Positions 33,980 to 46,584 of a DNA stretch of 64,000 bases are shown piece after piece. Source of the DNA: Salvator merianae (taxonomy: Eukaryota; Chordata; Lepidosauria; Squamata; Teiidae); the NCBI GenBank assembly GCA_003586115.2, contig QVOM02000112.1, forward strand, positions 105,237,153 through 105,301,152, written 5' to 3'. The notes under the pieces were generated by a model, which was not told where the DNA came from, did no database searches, and saw only the letters and a list, made by a program, of their open reading frames with translations. A program made the translations under genes and the position numbers. Position 1 is the stretch's first letter. Every line of letters begins with the position of its first letter.

Positions 33980-34490
33980 AGAATTTATATCCCGCCCTTC
34001 ACCAAAAGATGCCAAGTGGCTCACAATAAAAAAAAGATAAAATATATACAGTATTCTTAAAACATATTTAAAATATAACCCAGGTTTCTTGGCAGGAAAA
34101 CACCCTGAGAAAGCTAAACATCAAAGGCCTGGGTGAAGAGGTATGTTTCAACCAGACTTCAAAATCCATATAATGTAGGAGCCTGGCGAGCATCCAGAGA
34201 GAGGCTGTTCTGGAGTCTGGGGGTCACCAAGAGAAGACCCACTTCTGGGTCCCTATCCCGTGCCCCTCTGAAAGAGGAGGAAATGCAAGAAGGTCCTCTC
34301 CTTGAGATCTCAATACCCAGGCAGGTCTATATGAGAAAAGGTGCTTCTTCAGATAACCAGGGCCCAAACTGTTTAGGAGTTTGTATGTTAACATCAACAC
34401 CTTGAATTGGGCTTGGCAGCAAATAGGCAACCAGTATAGATCTTTCAAGACCAGCCTGATGTGCGTCCAGCCAAAAACTCCCATCAGCAG
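33979..34490 (-). mobile_element. L2-clade LINE 3' end with ORF2 C-terminus, reverse
   Basis: Starts with the reversed tail aagaatttatatcccgccc. On the minus strand the end of ORF2 is recognisable at 34484-34224: LYWLPICCQAQFKVLMLTYK and then YRPAWVLRSQGEDLL, matching the C-terminal block of L2/Rex-type LINE polymerases. 5'-truncated fragment. Confidence 0.8.
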
Positions 34491-35317
34491 TTGAACTACT
34501 GCATTCCCATTAGCAGTTGAGCGGCAGTCGAGCTACTGTAATCACCACTCATAAGCCAAATTAAGAAAGAACTGTAAATTTTTAAACAAAATTTTGTTTT
34601 CAAGATTCTTTACTGTTTTTGCTCATTCAGTCTTAATCAGGGTCTTATGGAACAAATACTTGTTCTACAATAATATTCTTATTATCCAGGTGAGAGGTAG
34701 TTCCTAATATAACTTTTATTAAGGCTACATAAAATATAGAGATAAAAGCTGAGGCAGGATTATGAATTCACCTAAACTAAGAGGCAAACTTGGCATTTCA
34801 GACTACAGTCATTCTTCTCTGCTTCGAAGGGAAGAGAAATCACTGCTGTTGAAAGCTAGTATACTGAATGAAAGACTGAGCTAAGAACACTTAACAATCT
34901 TGTAATGCTTAACAGATTTATTACGGTGTAAATATATTGCAGCTATTTATCTCCAATATGCGCATGGATATATATTCATAAATGTATGTATTTGTATGTA
35001 AGTGCCAAAGTGAGTATACATAGCTATGGATTCTCACATGATCCCGCTAAGGGCAGAAAGACATCTGACGGTGTTCATTTTGCTATCAGTTTTGAAGATG
35101 AGGTGCAGACCTTCACCCTTCAGGACCTAACAGAAAGCCCATGTGGAATTGAATAAAGGATTCTAAACAAATGTCTTTCAGTGTACATAAAATTACAAAT
35201 AGCCTCACAGCGTGACACAGATTAGTGAAATAAGATTGTGTGACACAACAGGAAAAGGAGAGGTAAAGAATAGAACCTGTGCATTGGTTCACCTTCCTGC
35301 TATCCAACAATACCTTG
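34491..35317. other. Intronic sequence without recognised features
   Basis: No feature seen. Confidence 0.5.
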
Positions 35318-35850
35318 ATAATAAGAACATAAGAGGAGTGCTGCTGGATCATGCCCCAGCCCATCTAGTCCAGCATCCTGCTTCACACAGTGGCCCACCA
35401 ATTGCTTCTGGGCATTCTAAGGCAGAATAAAAAGGCAAAACCTTCACCTGCTCTCAACACCCTGCTAATATCCTTTAGAAGCATCCTGATTGCCACTCCA
35501 CCCTGAAGGCATCACCTTAGGCATCCATTCTAGTAGCCATTGATACACCTGACCTCTGTGAGTCTGTCCAATCCGTTCTTAAAGCTGTCCAGGCTGATTT
35601 CTGTCACCACCTCTTCCGGTGATAAATTCCATAGACCAATGACCCTCTGGGTGAAAAAATACTTCCCCTTGTCAGTCCTAACTCTCCTGCCCATCAGTTG
35701 CATTGAGTGCCCCCTGATCCTAGTGTTGTGCGATAAGAGAAAATATTTTTTCTGTATCCACCTTTTCCATACCATGCATGATTTTATATACTTTAATCAG
35801 ATTCCCTCTCAAACACTCTCTTCCAAGTTTGGAGAAATCAGACACTCAAC
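35318..35850 (-). mobile_element. CR1 LINE 3' end, reverse
   Basis: Starts ataagaacataagaggagtg, then the reversed 3' untranslated region and ORF2 end. The minus-strand frame at 35775-35530 contains RTDKGKYFFTQRVIGLWNL and terminates in EVRCINGY. Relatively well preserved, 5'-truncated. Confidence 0.92.
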
Positions 35851-36193
35851 AGGTAAGTGCATTCTACAGCTGTTCCCAGATGCTGCTAGCTGTGGACAAC
35901 AAAATCATTGTCCATAGCTTGACTGGGAGCAGCTGGATTGCTCCCCATCAGAAGCATTTGCACCCTCTTCTCAGTGCTGCGAATGGGCAGCACACAAAAT
36001 CTGATATGTCATTTTTGTCACCCATCCACAGATCAACCTCAAAACTGACATCACTTTATCTAATTCATTGACCCTATTGGACTACTTCAAATAATACTTT
36101 TGATATATTGCAAAGAAAATTAACAGATTATGCCAGCAACCATGGTCTTGCTCTTCCTAAATTCCTTTGGCAGCTTCACATAGATTTCTCTCA

Positions 36194-36408
36194 GGCTGTG
36201 ATCAGATATAGCAAAAGGGGTGCCTCAGAGGCACCTCAGAGGGACAGTGTGTGGCCCTCATGGCCCTAACCTTCTCTAGTCCACCTTTTCTAGCACAGAA
36301 TGTTCATAAAAGGGGGAGGGACAGACTGGTGTGTGAACAATCCCACCTCAGACCCTTCAGTAAGGTGCTTCAGAGATGCTTTTTTTTTTGCCATTTCTGA
36401 TCACACGT
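36194..36408. mobile_element. Small DNA transposon (MITE), family R1, copy 2
   Basis: Starts GGCTGTGATCAGATAT and ends near tctgatcacacg. Shares ccaccttttctagcacag and cagactggtgtgtgaac with the copies at 49405 and 50818. Confidence 0.75.
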
Positions 36409-37690
36409 AGGGTCTCCCCTCTGTAATATGGGAAAGATAATATTAGCTTCATGCAGAATTCCATACAAAAATCAGCTAACTTGTCATTTTGTATGAAGAG
36501 CTGTGTAAATGTTACCTTTAAAAAATTGCTGTCTGCCACAGTCAGATTCAAGCTAGTTTTGATCAAGTGTTTCTCCTTCCGCCATTCTGGAAATTTTATT
36601 CAAGGAAATGCATAATTTATTATTTCAGTCAACAAGTGATTGTTCGATTCTCTCCCAAGGTTTCTGTTTTAGATCTGTTTCAACTAGACTGATGTTTGTG
36701 GTTGTAATGTTGAAATCTGCTGAAACTTGCTAGTTATGTAATTTTTCAGGGTTATAGTCCTTTTGGATTAATTTGGGAATATATATGGCTGCCATATGTT
36801 TTGATTCTCCCACCCTTGCAGTAAGAGTCCTTATTTTTTTATCCAGCTGGACCTAAGCACAAATAAAGGGCCACTTGAACTATTGCCAAGTTTGCCACTT
36901 TCATACATTAAATTAACTCAAACTCAATTTTTTGTTTCCTTACAGAGAAAGGAGTAGTATTAGAACATAAGATACCTATCATTTTAACTATTAACAATCA
37001 CCAAGCACTTTTAAGATGGAAGCTACAGTATATGTACTAGAAAGATAATTTTCTTTCAGAAGTGGGGAGGGTATCATGGGTTTTTAAAAATCCCCTTACT
37101 TTAAAGGAATATAAAATAAAAGTAAACAGAGCAGGAATGTCTCTGTAGGCACTACAATGGTATAAAGGAAGTGTGGTAACTGGAATTGTTCATATCCTAG
37201 TCCTACAGATATTTTTTATTATACATTCTTGGCAGAATTTTCCTCTCTTCACTTTAACAGCACATGTGTACCCATGTGTCACTGTGCTATTTTTGCATAT
37301 TTAATAATTTAGCATTTGCTAACACAGTCATTTTACAATTTGCTTCCTTATGTTGCTTATGAAAGGGAAATTCTGCCAATAAGAAGCCCATAGTGCAAAA
37401 TCTATCCTTCCTTCAAAGAATGTTCCAGAAGACATTCATGTATTTCAAAGATACCCCAGGTGCAATTCATACACAGTCAAACTGTTTCCATTTTATCTAG
37501 TTACCTTTCTGTATCCTTGCAAAATAGATTGAAACTGTTTAGGCTACACATTACGTAGCTTAAGATAACTTTTCAAGTAACATACTGCTTGCATTTGTAT
37601 TTTTAATGTTCATACCATTTGAAAATCTTAAAATGTTAGTTATATCTCCTGGACTGAATGTGGTATTTTAACATTTGTTATCTCTTTTAG
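36409..37690. other. Intronic sequence before exon 37691
   Basis: No mobile element or exon recognised. Confidence 0.5.
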
Positions 37691-37752
37691 ATGCAGTGTT
37701 TACAAATGGACAGAGTGTGGACTACCTGTTTGTTGGAAACATCGTTTATACA
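37691..37752 (+). CDS. ATP8A2: ATP8A2 exon (M7-M8 loop, start of M8)
   Basis: Sixty-two bases between tctcttttag and gtaagc. The first two bases complete an Asp codon begun in the previous exon, then it reads AVFTNGQSVDYLFVGNIVYT and ends in phase 0. The TNGQSVD part is a short outer loop that is variable in the family; DYLFVGNIVYT starts M8 and is conserved in ATP8A2. With the preceding exon it makes 47 codons with no stop. Confidence 0.94.
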
Positions 37753-38147
37753 GTAAGCTACCAAAATTGAGCTATATTCCTCAGTGTGATGCTAAAGTGT
37801 CCTTTAAGGCCATTTCCTCACTGGATCAGAGCAGCCATACTAAATCTTTTGGTAATAAATTCCATAGTGCAGCTGTGCTGTGGATAGAACAAACAAGAAA
37901 TCAAAATCAGCAGCCTTATATTTTATAAAAGATATAAAACAAAGCTAATAAAAATACCAATTCTTTTTCTGATCCCTTCTGAAATAGACATTTTAGCACC
38001 ACATTTTGACATTAGGGAGCTGCAACGCCTCTGCAAGTAGGCTCTAGATTTAAGTATTTCATTTTAAAAAGGCAAAGAGGTAATAAGCTATGAATGGGAA
38101 ATGCACACTGAGATTATAGTTTTTCTTGTGTTTCTGTTTTTCTGCAG
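37753..38147. other. Short ATP8A2 intron
   Basis: 395 bp between two ATP8A2 exons, gtaagc to ctgcag. No mobile element seen. Confidence 0.85.
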
Positions 38148-38204
38148 TATGTTGTGGTGACAGTCTGCTTGAAAGCTGGTTTAGAAACCACAGCATGGAC
38201 AAAA
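38148..38204 (+). CDS. ATP8A2: ATP8A2 exon (M8)
   Basis: Nineteen codons, phase 0 at both ends, between ctgcag and gtaagt: YVVVTVCLKAGLETTAWTK. This completes helix M8 and the short loop towards M9. It sits only 395 bp after the previous exon, the shortest intron here and one with no recognisable repeat. The ETTAWTK ending is the ATP8A2 form (ATP8A1 has a serine/tyrosine variant). Confidence 0.95.
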
Positions 38205-38505
38205 GTAAGTATTACATTTTCCAATATTTCTTGAATTCTTTTTTTTTTAGGTATAGAGCAGTTGGACCCAGCACTCCACTCTTGAGGCTGCTTTTCATTT
38301 TACTAACAGTGTCTAACTAATTGTGGACTAGAACTGAAATCAAAAAGGCACCTTAATCACTGATATCCAAAATTCATTTTTTATTTTATTTTTACAAAGT
38401 CAGCATTTAATAATTGCTTTTGTTGCTATGTTATGACATATGTTACAGGGTGGCTGGGAGGTGGGGATGGGAAGCAGAAACTTCTCCAGTGACAACTCAC
38501 ATTTA
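38205..38505. other. Intronic sequence without recognised features
   Basis: No feature seen other than T runs. Confidence 0.5.
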
Positions 38506-38883
38506 GGCCCGGCTCCAGATACCATCCAAATATTGCAGCAGCAAGCAATATTCCAGAGAAAAGCCCCTCTGGAACTATCACCTGCTGAACAGACAGCCTG
38601 GGGGCTCACACTGTCTGTGCATGTTGCCACCCCTGTGCACGCCTGCCCGTCCTTTTTGGCCCCTGTACATGCATGGTGGCCAGAGCGACAATTTCAGCTC
38701 TGGCTAGAAGGTTAGTAATAGCACTATTTCAGGAAAACCCACAACCAGTGTCGGGCTTTCCTGCAATAGTCTATTGTGCATTTTAAGGAGGATATAGCTG
38801 AGCTATGGTGGGGTTGCCAGATGTGGCAATCCCACCATGGCGCAGCCATAATGGCGCTATATTTCCCTTGTCCAGATGGGGCC
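38506..38883. mobile_element. Hairpin-array MITE, family R3, copy 2 (378 bp)
   Basis: Flanked by TTA on both sides. Starts GGCCCGGCTCCAGATACC and ends GTCCAGATGGGGCC. Hairpins equivalent to those of copy 1 are present, for example caatattccagag against ctctggaactat, a TTTCAGGAAA stem, and CTATGGTGGG against CCCACCATGG. It lies 27 bp before a SINE. Confidence 0.8.
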
Positions 38884-38909
38884 TTAGTGTTGTATAAAGA
38901 TCCTATCAT

Positions 38910-39112
38910 AAGGGAATGGCTGTAACTCAATGGTAGATCAAACTGCCTGGGAAGTTGAGAGTTACCAGTTCAATCCCCTCTCTCCCTAGAAGTAGGCAGT
39001 GGCAAGCCACTTCTGTATCTCTGCCAAGTAAACTGCTTAAGAGTGCCCTTAGAGATTCCCACATAGTCAGCTAGGAGTTGGCCATGACTCATTGGTATCC
39101 AACAGCAACAAC
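38910..39112 (+). mobile_element. tRNA-derived SINE with target-site duplication, forward
   Basis: tRNA-like head with A box (tgtaactcaatggtaga) and B box (gttaccagttcaatccc), a body with gccacttctgtatctctg, and a tail ending aacagcaacaaca. Flanked by a 14-bp target duplication, AAAGATCCTATCAT at 38896-38909 and AAAGATCCTACCAT at 39113-39126. Head and tail fit the Sauria-SINE plan (inference). Confidence 0.88.
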
Positions 39113-40858
39113 AAAGATCCTACCATTGTAGCAGCATTTCCCCTCCATGGCTGCAGATTTTTGAAGAATATGGAAGTGAATACTCTACTGATTTCTGCCC
39201 TTCCCCTGCACACTTTTCCCCAACCTGAAAAGTATCTGCTCAAGCCCCATTTTGCTATGGGAAACTTTCTAGGCTTTGCATGAGATACTGTACTGCAAGT
39301 TAAACATTAGTACAGATGAACCATCACTCATAAACTCTCACGAAGTGGAGGAGAAAGATGTTTGAGGGTGAGGTAGAAGAGCCAAACAGACTCCAGAGGC
39401 TGGAAGGAAGAAGCAGCAGCACTTTCTGAAATTCTTCTTTCTTATAAGCAAACTGCTTTGAAAAGACAATCATATAAAAAAGAAAAAGAAGGTTGCTGTT
39501 TCCAGGGTGGAGGGTCTTTGGTAGCTTTCGATGAGCAAGGCTGCTCTACCTACCCCTTTTAAGAAGTAAGCCCTGATGTTTTCAATAGAAATTACTCCCA
39601 GATGAATTTTCATGGGATTGCAGATTTTTGTTTGTGTCATTTTCATTTTACTAGCCTTGTCTGCTAGTAGTTCCACCCACCAAACTGGCCACCAGTCACT
39701 ACAAGAAAGGAGCTAAGAAACTGAAGTCTCTGCCAGAATCCATGTAGATCATAGGCGTGCCATAACAAATGTGCTCTTTCTGGGAAAATTTTATCTCTAG
39801 TAAAGAGAGATAATGCATGTCGGTTATCCAGCAGGGAGAAGAGTTGAATTTCTTACATGGCATTTAGCTCTTCGCGTATATCTTGCCCAAGATCTTGCAA
39901 AGAATTATTTATTTTGCTTTTGTTTTGTTAACTACTCTGGGACTTTAAGGTGAAGGGAAAGTTGTAAATCAGTTTAAAAGACAATAGCAACCTGGAAGCC
40001 TGAGTACCAAGCAGTAACATGATCATGATAGAACATTCATGTCTTAAAAAAAAGAGATTTGATGTACTCAGCAATACATGCATATATTCACATCCTTAAA
40101 GAGAACATGAGAAAAGGTAGAACTTAGGCAGATAATCTTCTTTGCTGTTGGGACATATAAGCTTTATAGAGGGCTGAAGGGAGTTTATCTGAGGTAGCTG
40201 TGTTATTTATTTCTTTAAATACACAGCAGGAATGGAAAGCATAGCTATCTTATAATTAATACAACATTTTATGGACTATTAAATGCTGAGCTGGGGAAAT
40301 AATCAGAAAATTCTCCTTCATCTGTTGAGAGATGGGTGGTTATGAAATGTAGACATTCTGTATTTGTTGCTCCAGAAGATTTCATACTAAAGACAGTGTA
40401 GTAGTGGTGGCTGCAGTATTTTATTATGACCTGGAAGAGTGGAAAGCTTCATCCAACTATGAAACTTTTCTGGCTGGTCTTGAGCTATTTTGGCATCCCA
40501 GCCTAACCTTCTTTACAGGACTGTTGTGAGGAGAAAATAGAGAAGGAAATTATATTTACTGGTATGTATTCTTTGAATAATTGAAGGGGTGTAAATATAA
40601 AACAAGAAACAAGGTTTGCAGCAGGGAACAGAACTGTATTTTTTTAAAAAAAACTGTCCTTAACCTAAGTCAGTATGGGTGAAAATTATGCAATTTGTGG
40701 AGTTGCTTTGAATCCCTGCTACCAAACCATATATGATATTGGCCTGATTTCTTCAAGAATTTTTCCCAGATATGTCCTTAAATTATAAAATTGTACTATG
40801 TAATATTTTTTTCTTTCAAACTACATATACACAGAATGTCATCTTATGATGGCCTTCT
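39113..40858. other. Intronic sequence without recognised features
   Basis: No exon or mobile element recognised. Confidence 0.5.
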
Positions 40859-41057
40859 TAGTGGTTGCACGTTCCCTATGGAATGCCCTCTCTTTTTGAA
40901 TAGTGAAAGAGAAAACTATAGCAAAACTATAGGTTCTCAGAAGAACTATGGAACACAGCACAACAGGCCAAAAACTGCTACAAATGAGATTGAAACCGAC
41001 CCAGAAAAGCCTACATTCTACCAAAAAAGACATTCCATAGGGAATGTGCTACCACTG
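40859..41057. repeat. 27-bp inverted repeat with 145-base spacer
   Basis: Arms 40859-40885 and 41031-41057 pair at 24 of 27 positions, including a perfect 14-bp core TTCCCTATGGAATG. The words resemble the conserved Trp-Asn-Leu-Pro region of LINE ORF2 ends, so this may be two LINE fragments in opposite orientation, or a small foldback element. Confidence 0.65.
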
Positions 41058-41099
41058 TAAGTGCCCACGCTTACAGCTTTTACGATCTATCTTTTTACT

Positions 41100-41260
41100 C
41101 AGGCACTCCCTCTGTTAATGTTTGTTCTCTTCCTTGACACATCCAGTGTTTCATGGGCTTTTAATTGTTGATTTTTTGTGGGTGCTTTTATCCTTGTTTT
41201 TAGTGAGAAGTAGTATATAAATGTTTCAAATAAATAAAACAGAATAAATAAAAACACACC
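41100..41260 (+). mobile_element. L2-type LINE 3' tail, forward
   Basis: The phrase tgagaagtagtatataaatg followed by A/T-rich aaataaataaaacag is a degenerate L2-type tail in forward orientation. Confidence 0.5.
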
Positions 41261-43355
41261 TACTTTTCAACTTGACTGGTGCAAAATGTTACTCCCATCT
41301 TGATGAGGGTTAAACTGGTCCAATTACTTTATGTTTCTTTAGATGGGCATAGGTGGAAAAAGGTTGTGTCTTTTTTAAGTTACAACATTATATCCTTCAC
41401 CTTCCCTAAATCCCAGAACATGGAGAGATACTGTTTAACTGTCCATGAACCTATTCATAGTTCCCTAATTTTCTGGGAGATGGCACAAACGTCCTGCATA
41501 CTTCTTTCTAAAACAGATTTCTAGTGGTAGAATTTTGTAGCATGTTTACACAATGGGCACAAACTGTACAAGAGTTAGAATGATTTGCAGGAAACAAGTG
41601 TGAAGCAGTGAGTTCCACAAAGGGAATATAGCACAATGTTTGTGTGATCTTCACACAAACTCTTGTTGAGCTATGAATGACAAGCTATGTGCTTGTCTCT
41701 CAAAGTACATATTCTTGAAGAAAGTTTTCCTAGTTCTGTAGATACCACCAGAACTACTGAGGGTGCTTTTTTACAGAGACAGACATATGCTTCTGCAACA
41801 TGTGCATCATGCAGTCGTGTATGCCTGCCTTCTGTGCTCTGTTGTGAAGGCACAGGAAGGCTCAAGAGAGGAGATTGTGGGATTTGCACTCATTTTGCAT
41901 CTTTGCAGTTTTCCTCCGTCCTGTGCTGGTTCAGGAATCCATGGGACATCCTTCACCATCACAACAGAGCTGTCAGCCATATTTGTGGCCATAAAGCATG
42001 CCACATGGTTGTAAAATGCTGCATGGCTCATTCCAGTACTAGAGCAGTAGCAGACCAGTGACAGCCTATTGCTTTAGCAGCAAGTAACCGAGGAGGATCA
42101 AATCCAACTCAGCTTCTCTTAGATAACTCATGAGGGGATTCCTGAAGTCTCTAAAGGTCAGTCTCTGAGGTCTATATAGTAGCTTCCTAGAAAATGTGTT
42201 AAGCCTTTTCTTGCTTATGTTAACAATGTACTTGCAGTATACTAAATTACTATTTATATAAATCATATTCAGAGTAATAGATCGTAAAAACTACAAGATG
42301 ATGAAAATGCAGTAAAAGAAATATGTGTCTATGTGTGCATGCATAACTGATGAAGGGAACATTTGAATTGGCTAATTCTAGTTAATTTTATTAAATTTGT
42401 GGGGGACTAGTTGGGTATAATTTTTTGTATCTAGTATATCTGTCCTGTCATTCTATAATAAAAATAAAATTAAGTTATTTCTTTTACGTATTTCAAATCT
42501 AGGTTTATCAGTTCCAGCATCCTAAACCCACTATTCAGAAAGTTACTTAACTATGTATAAATGATATATTAAAACCACACAGCATAGGTGTCTTATTAAG
42601 GTCCAAATAATGTGATTCTTGTTTGATTTAATTTCCCCTTCCTCACCCATGGGCTAAAAGTGCAGCGATTACAAACTTTCTCTCTTTAGCAGAAAAAATA
42701 GGCACAGTAATTTCAGTAAAAAAGATGTTAAAAGAAAAAAAAAAGGTCTGGTCTGAATTTGGTTTTAAATTTCTAAAAACAAAACAAATCCTTTAATTCA
42801 TATGTGTGTTTTCTTCCTGACAAAGTTGATTTTTTTTCCCAAGCCTGCTTCCTAGTTGCTCCAGCAGTATAGCTGGCAGGCCTTATTGTTACAGCTGTGG
42901 TTAACTTGCTATGAGAAGACATCCTCCCACCACTTGAGAAGTACTGAGTGTGTACCATTGACTTAAGCCTCATCTCCATCATCAGGTGGATTGGTTACAT
43001 GTATTTTGGTCTCAGGAGTGAGAAATTCTCATTGAATGAGAGAATATGATAGCTGGAAATGAAAGGCTTGAATAAATAAATCAAAAGGGGGTGCACAGTA
43101 GTTGTTGCTTAGCAGAACAGAGGGAAGGTTTCTGATTGTTTACATGTTCTGTGACAAGCAAGATAAGAACCAATTGTGATGTTGGTTGCACAGGATTGAA
43201 CTATTTGCTGAATGCCTGTACACATGGTCTAGGACAGAGTTTTGGATGCTTGCAGCCTTTGATTCTGAGCAAACAGAATGTTTCCTTAGGAATACGTTCC
43301 AACAGAACATTTTTTAATCCACTGGTAGAGGTTGGGCTAGGTGATGCCTGAAGTC

Positions 43356-43394
<39 letters not shown>

Positions 43395-43464
43395 CTCCTT
43401 ATAAATGAGATTATGTTCTAGGAATTTCTAGTATGAAGAGGTAGCTTTAGAGTTTCTTAAAATA
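41261..43464. other. Intronic sequence with a CT microsatellite
   Basis: (CT)n at 43360-43390. No exon or mobile element recognised elsewhere, including under the 124-codon open frame at 41687. Confidence 0.5.
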
Positions 43465-43795
43465 ACGTATTTCACACTTTATAAGACATGTTGGCATATA
43501 AGATGCACCTGTAATTTGGCAAGCTGGAAGGACAAATATTGAAGAGAAGCTCAAATATTTTGGCCTCGTAATGAGAAGAAAGGACTCATTGGAAAGCTGA
43601 GAAGAATCAAGAGCAAAAGGAGAAGGGAACGGCAGAAGATGAGATGAGAGGATAGATAGTGTCATGGAAGCAATGAACATGAGTCTGGGCAAACTTCAGG
43701 AGACAGTGGAGGACAGAGAGTCCTGGTGTGATAGGGTCCATGGGGTCACGAAGAGTCAGGCATAACAACTGAACAACAACAATTGAGGAAAAATT
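43465..43795 (+). mobile_element. BovB LINE 3' end, forward
   Basis: The order aatgagaagaaaggactc, acatgagtctgggcaaac, gtccatggggtcacgaag and a tail gaacaacaacaa is the BovB 3' end known from squamates and ruminants. 5'-truncated. The reverse copy at 62205 covers the same region. Confidence 0.88.
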
Positions 43796-45061
43796 TAAAA
43801 AAATAGAACACAGGGTGATTTGGGAATGGGTTTTGGTTTTGTTTGTTTTTTAAAAAAAGGGGGTTTTACATGATAGAAAATACCATGTTCTCTTTTTCCT
43901 GTAATATTTCTGTTGATAATGTTATGATGGCTTGTTTAATTTTCCTGCTTAAAAAGAATTACAGGTGAATAATTGTATGGAAAAGTACAGACATAATATG
44001 CATATTTGTAATATAACAAGTTTATTAATAAAAATTGGTTATAAAAAAAAAAAAGCATTGCAGGTGATTTCAAGTAGGGGAAAATTTTGAAGCTCCTAAC
44101 CTACCTTAAGGTTCAGTAGTAAACAAACCTTAACACGATTCCTATACGGTCCATTCAGTAAATAGTAGCTAATCTTAAAATGCTGACATTTTTCTCAAAT
44201 CGTGACTAAAGCGTACTTTTGGTTAAACAATAAAGATACTAAAGTCTGTCTTACACAGAATGTTAGAGAACAGCCTTAGCCCAATGGTAATAAAACATTC
44301 TTTATCAGAAAAGTTAGAAATGGATGCAAATGAGAAAATGACTAAGAACTGGGGGGAAAGTACTCAAAAATCCTTTTTTTAAGTGTCTAGAAGTTTTCCC
44401 AGTGTAAAAGTTTTTTGCAGGGGCATGTGACAGGATAAACATGAGTAGAATTATAAATTGTGGAAGATTTTAGCTCATATCTTTTGTTATTGGTATGATA
44501 CGCAAAAAAAAGATACATTGCAAGTATATTGACAGTATGCACAGCTGCGACAAGCGCTGTGAGATTTGTTTCTCTCCCCTCTTTTGCTATTTTGTGCGCT
44601 ACCCTGTTTTTCTGTTTCCACAGTATATGCCACAAATCATAAAAGGTACCAAACAAACCAGCTGCTTGCCTGGTTAATGAGCAGCATCATGGGACCTATT
44701 CATAGAAAGAAAATTTCCTTCAGAAATTGTTTGGTTTGTGCTAATGAAGAAAGCAAAAACGAAAACAGCTAGATAATTAGAGATATGAAGAGACAACTTG
44801 AGAACATATTGCTAAATATGTTTTTTAAAATAACTTCTTAAATACAGTAGAAACATCAAGTTAGTTAGGGAGGCAATTGAAGTGATGAATTATAAAAGAA
44901 TCAAAGAAGTTATGAAATAGAATAAAGAAATTAGAAAGGACGTATTGTCTTCAAAGAAAAAGATTTAGGGTAGATCACTGACCCATAAATCAAATTCCAA
45001 GGAATGGAATCTGGGGGACTGAAGTAAATATTGGGACAAGAAGTGGTAGACCTTATTGACA
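43796..45061. other. Intronic sequence without recognised features
   Basis: Poly-A run near 44043. The part 44740-45061 is A-rich and may be the upstream part of the LINE fragment that follows. Confidence 0.45.
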
Positions 45062-45260
45062 GAATAAATACCGTACTAACAAATCACCAGGTCTAGATGG
45101 CATTAGCCTAGGAACGTTAAAGAACTCAAAGGTGAGATTGCACACCTCTTAAGCAAAAATAATATTCAGTTTCTATTCCTCAGTTTATAAATAAGCATTA
45201 AATGTAATGCCAACATTTAAAAAGAGATCCAGGGAACACCTAAATTTACGTCTGCTGTTG
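45062..45260 (+). mobile_element. CR1-type LINE ORF2 fragment, degenerate
   Basis: Phrases caccaggtctagatggcatt (SPGLDGI-type, start of the reverse-transcriptase domain) and ccaacatttaaaaagagatc (the PTFKKR-type block) occur in order, with frame breaks. This is the N-terminal part of the reverse-transcriptase domain of a CR1-like LINE. Confidence 0.7.
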
Positions 45261-45443
45261 GAAAACTAAATGAAAGCACTATTTAGTACATAAATTAAAG
45301 ATAAAATATTGGATATTAAGGAAATAAAAAGCAAATCAAGCTTGACTCCTTGTGACTGCCCAATCAGACCTCTCTGGGTTTCATGGGAACAATGATGAGG
45401 TATAGCCATCTTTGGGGATATTTTTCAGCTTTCTGACCAAAGC

Positions 45444-45611
45444 TGCATCCAGACAGAGTCAAAACCCTGTAATTATTTTGTAATTGTACCTGATTTGCCA
45501 CATATGATCACAGTGTTCCTGATGCAGTCCTGGACTATAGACCTGATTTACCAGGCTATTGTTATTCCGATATCCTGTTATTCTGTAATTGCAGCTTTGT
45601 CTGGATTACTG
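45444..45611. mobile_element. Small DNA transposon (MITE), family R4, copy 2
   Basis: Starts tgcatccagacagagtc and ends tttgtctggattactgc; the termini are inverted. It contains cgatatcctgttattctg, which is the reverse of a block in the copy at 7209. Confidence 0.65.
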
Positions 45612-46584
45612 CACAAGAAGTACAGTGAGAGTTTGGCATGAGCTTTCTCTACCTGGAAATACTTCACATGACACTATTGGTCAGCTATACAGGAGGATTA
45701 GGTCATGTGGAAAGAAAATCTCACAGCTGTATCACTCCACTGCTGCAGTAAATGTCAAAACGCAGAGTATCGATCTAATGTCTAGACAATGTGTGATAAT
45801 TCCACGTATCTGATAAATTGGTAAATTGTTGAATAAATAAGTGAGGCAGCCCTAGTCTCCAGCAGCTGGTATTATTTGATGTCTTACCATCTGACTATAA
45901 ATCAGTTCAAATCCTAAACTTCTGAGCTCAGAGAAGATCAACTAGAAGCATGCTAAATCCTGCGGCTGTTAAAGAAGTAATAGCCAACAAAAGACTTGCG
46001 TTTGATATGTTCTTGGCCAGGTTTGCCTGGAAACCTGTGCAAGTGTGTGCCTTTTTGTTAAGTGAATGGTTGTTCAGAACTTTGTAGTGACAATCTGGTA
46101 TGGGAGCGTGCGTTTAAGTGCTTTTTTGTCTTGGGTCATCTGAAAGCTGCGGTGCTAAAGCACCTACATCTGGAAGTAAGCCTGGTAAGAATTGTACTCT
46201 TGCTCGTATTCTTGGGGAAGGAAGCATAAAAATACAGACACACAGCATAACTGACAATGGTATGGTTCTTTTTTTTTCACTGTATCCTCGCAGTCCTTCC
46301 AGGATATATTCTGGGGCCAGGGAAAATTTCTTCCTCAGAAAATGAGGGAGGTGGCAGCTTAGAAAGAAGCATTCGTGCTTCACAGTGAAAGGATTTAGCA
46401 CTAGACTTTTTTTTTTGAGCTGGCTTAAAAAGAACAGTGCTAGACAGCCCTAAGTGAAACTGGCAAGAGCCTAGCTGGAAAAAGAACTGTCAGAAGTAAA
46501 ATAATACCTGAGAGTCAAGCGTGAGGAAGGTGCGAGGCAGTCAGGAAGCAATTGTGCTGATTGTTTGTTTCTTTTCTCCTGCAG
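45612..46584. other. Intronic sequence before exon 46585
   Basis: No feature recognised. Confidence 0.5.

Noticed and set aside
41687..42061. 124-codon + strand open frame, Cys-rich
   Set aside because: No signal peptide, domain or homologue recognised; the length is within chance expectation for 64 kb.
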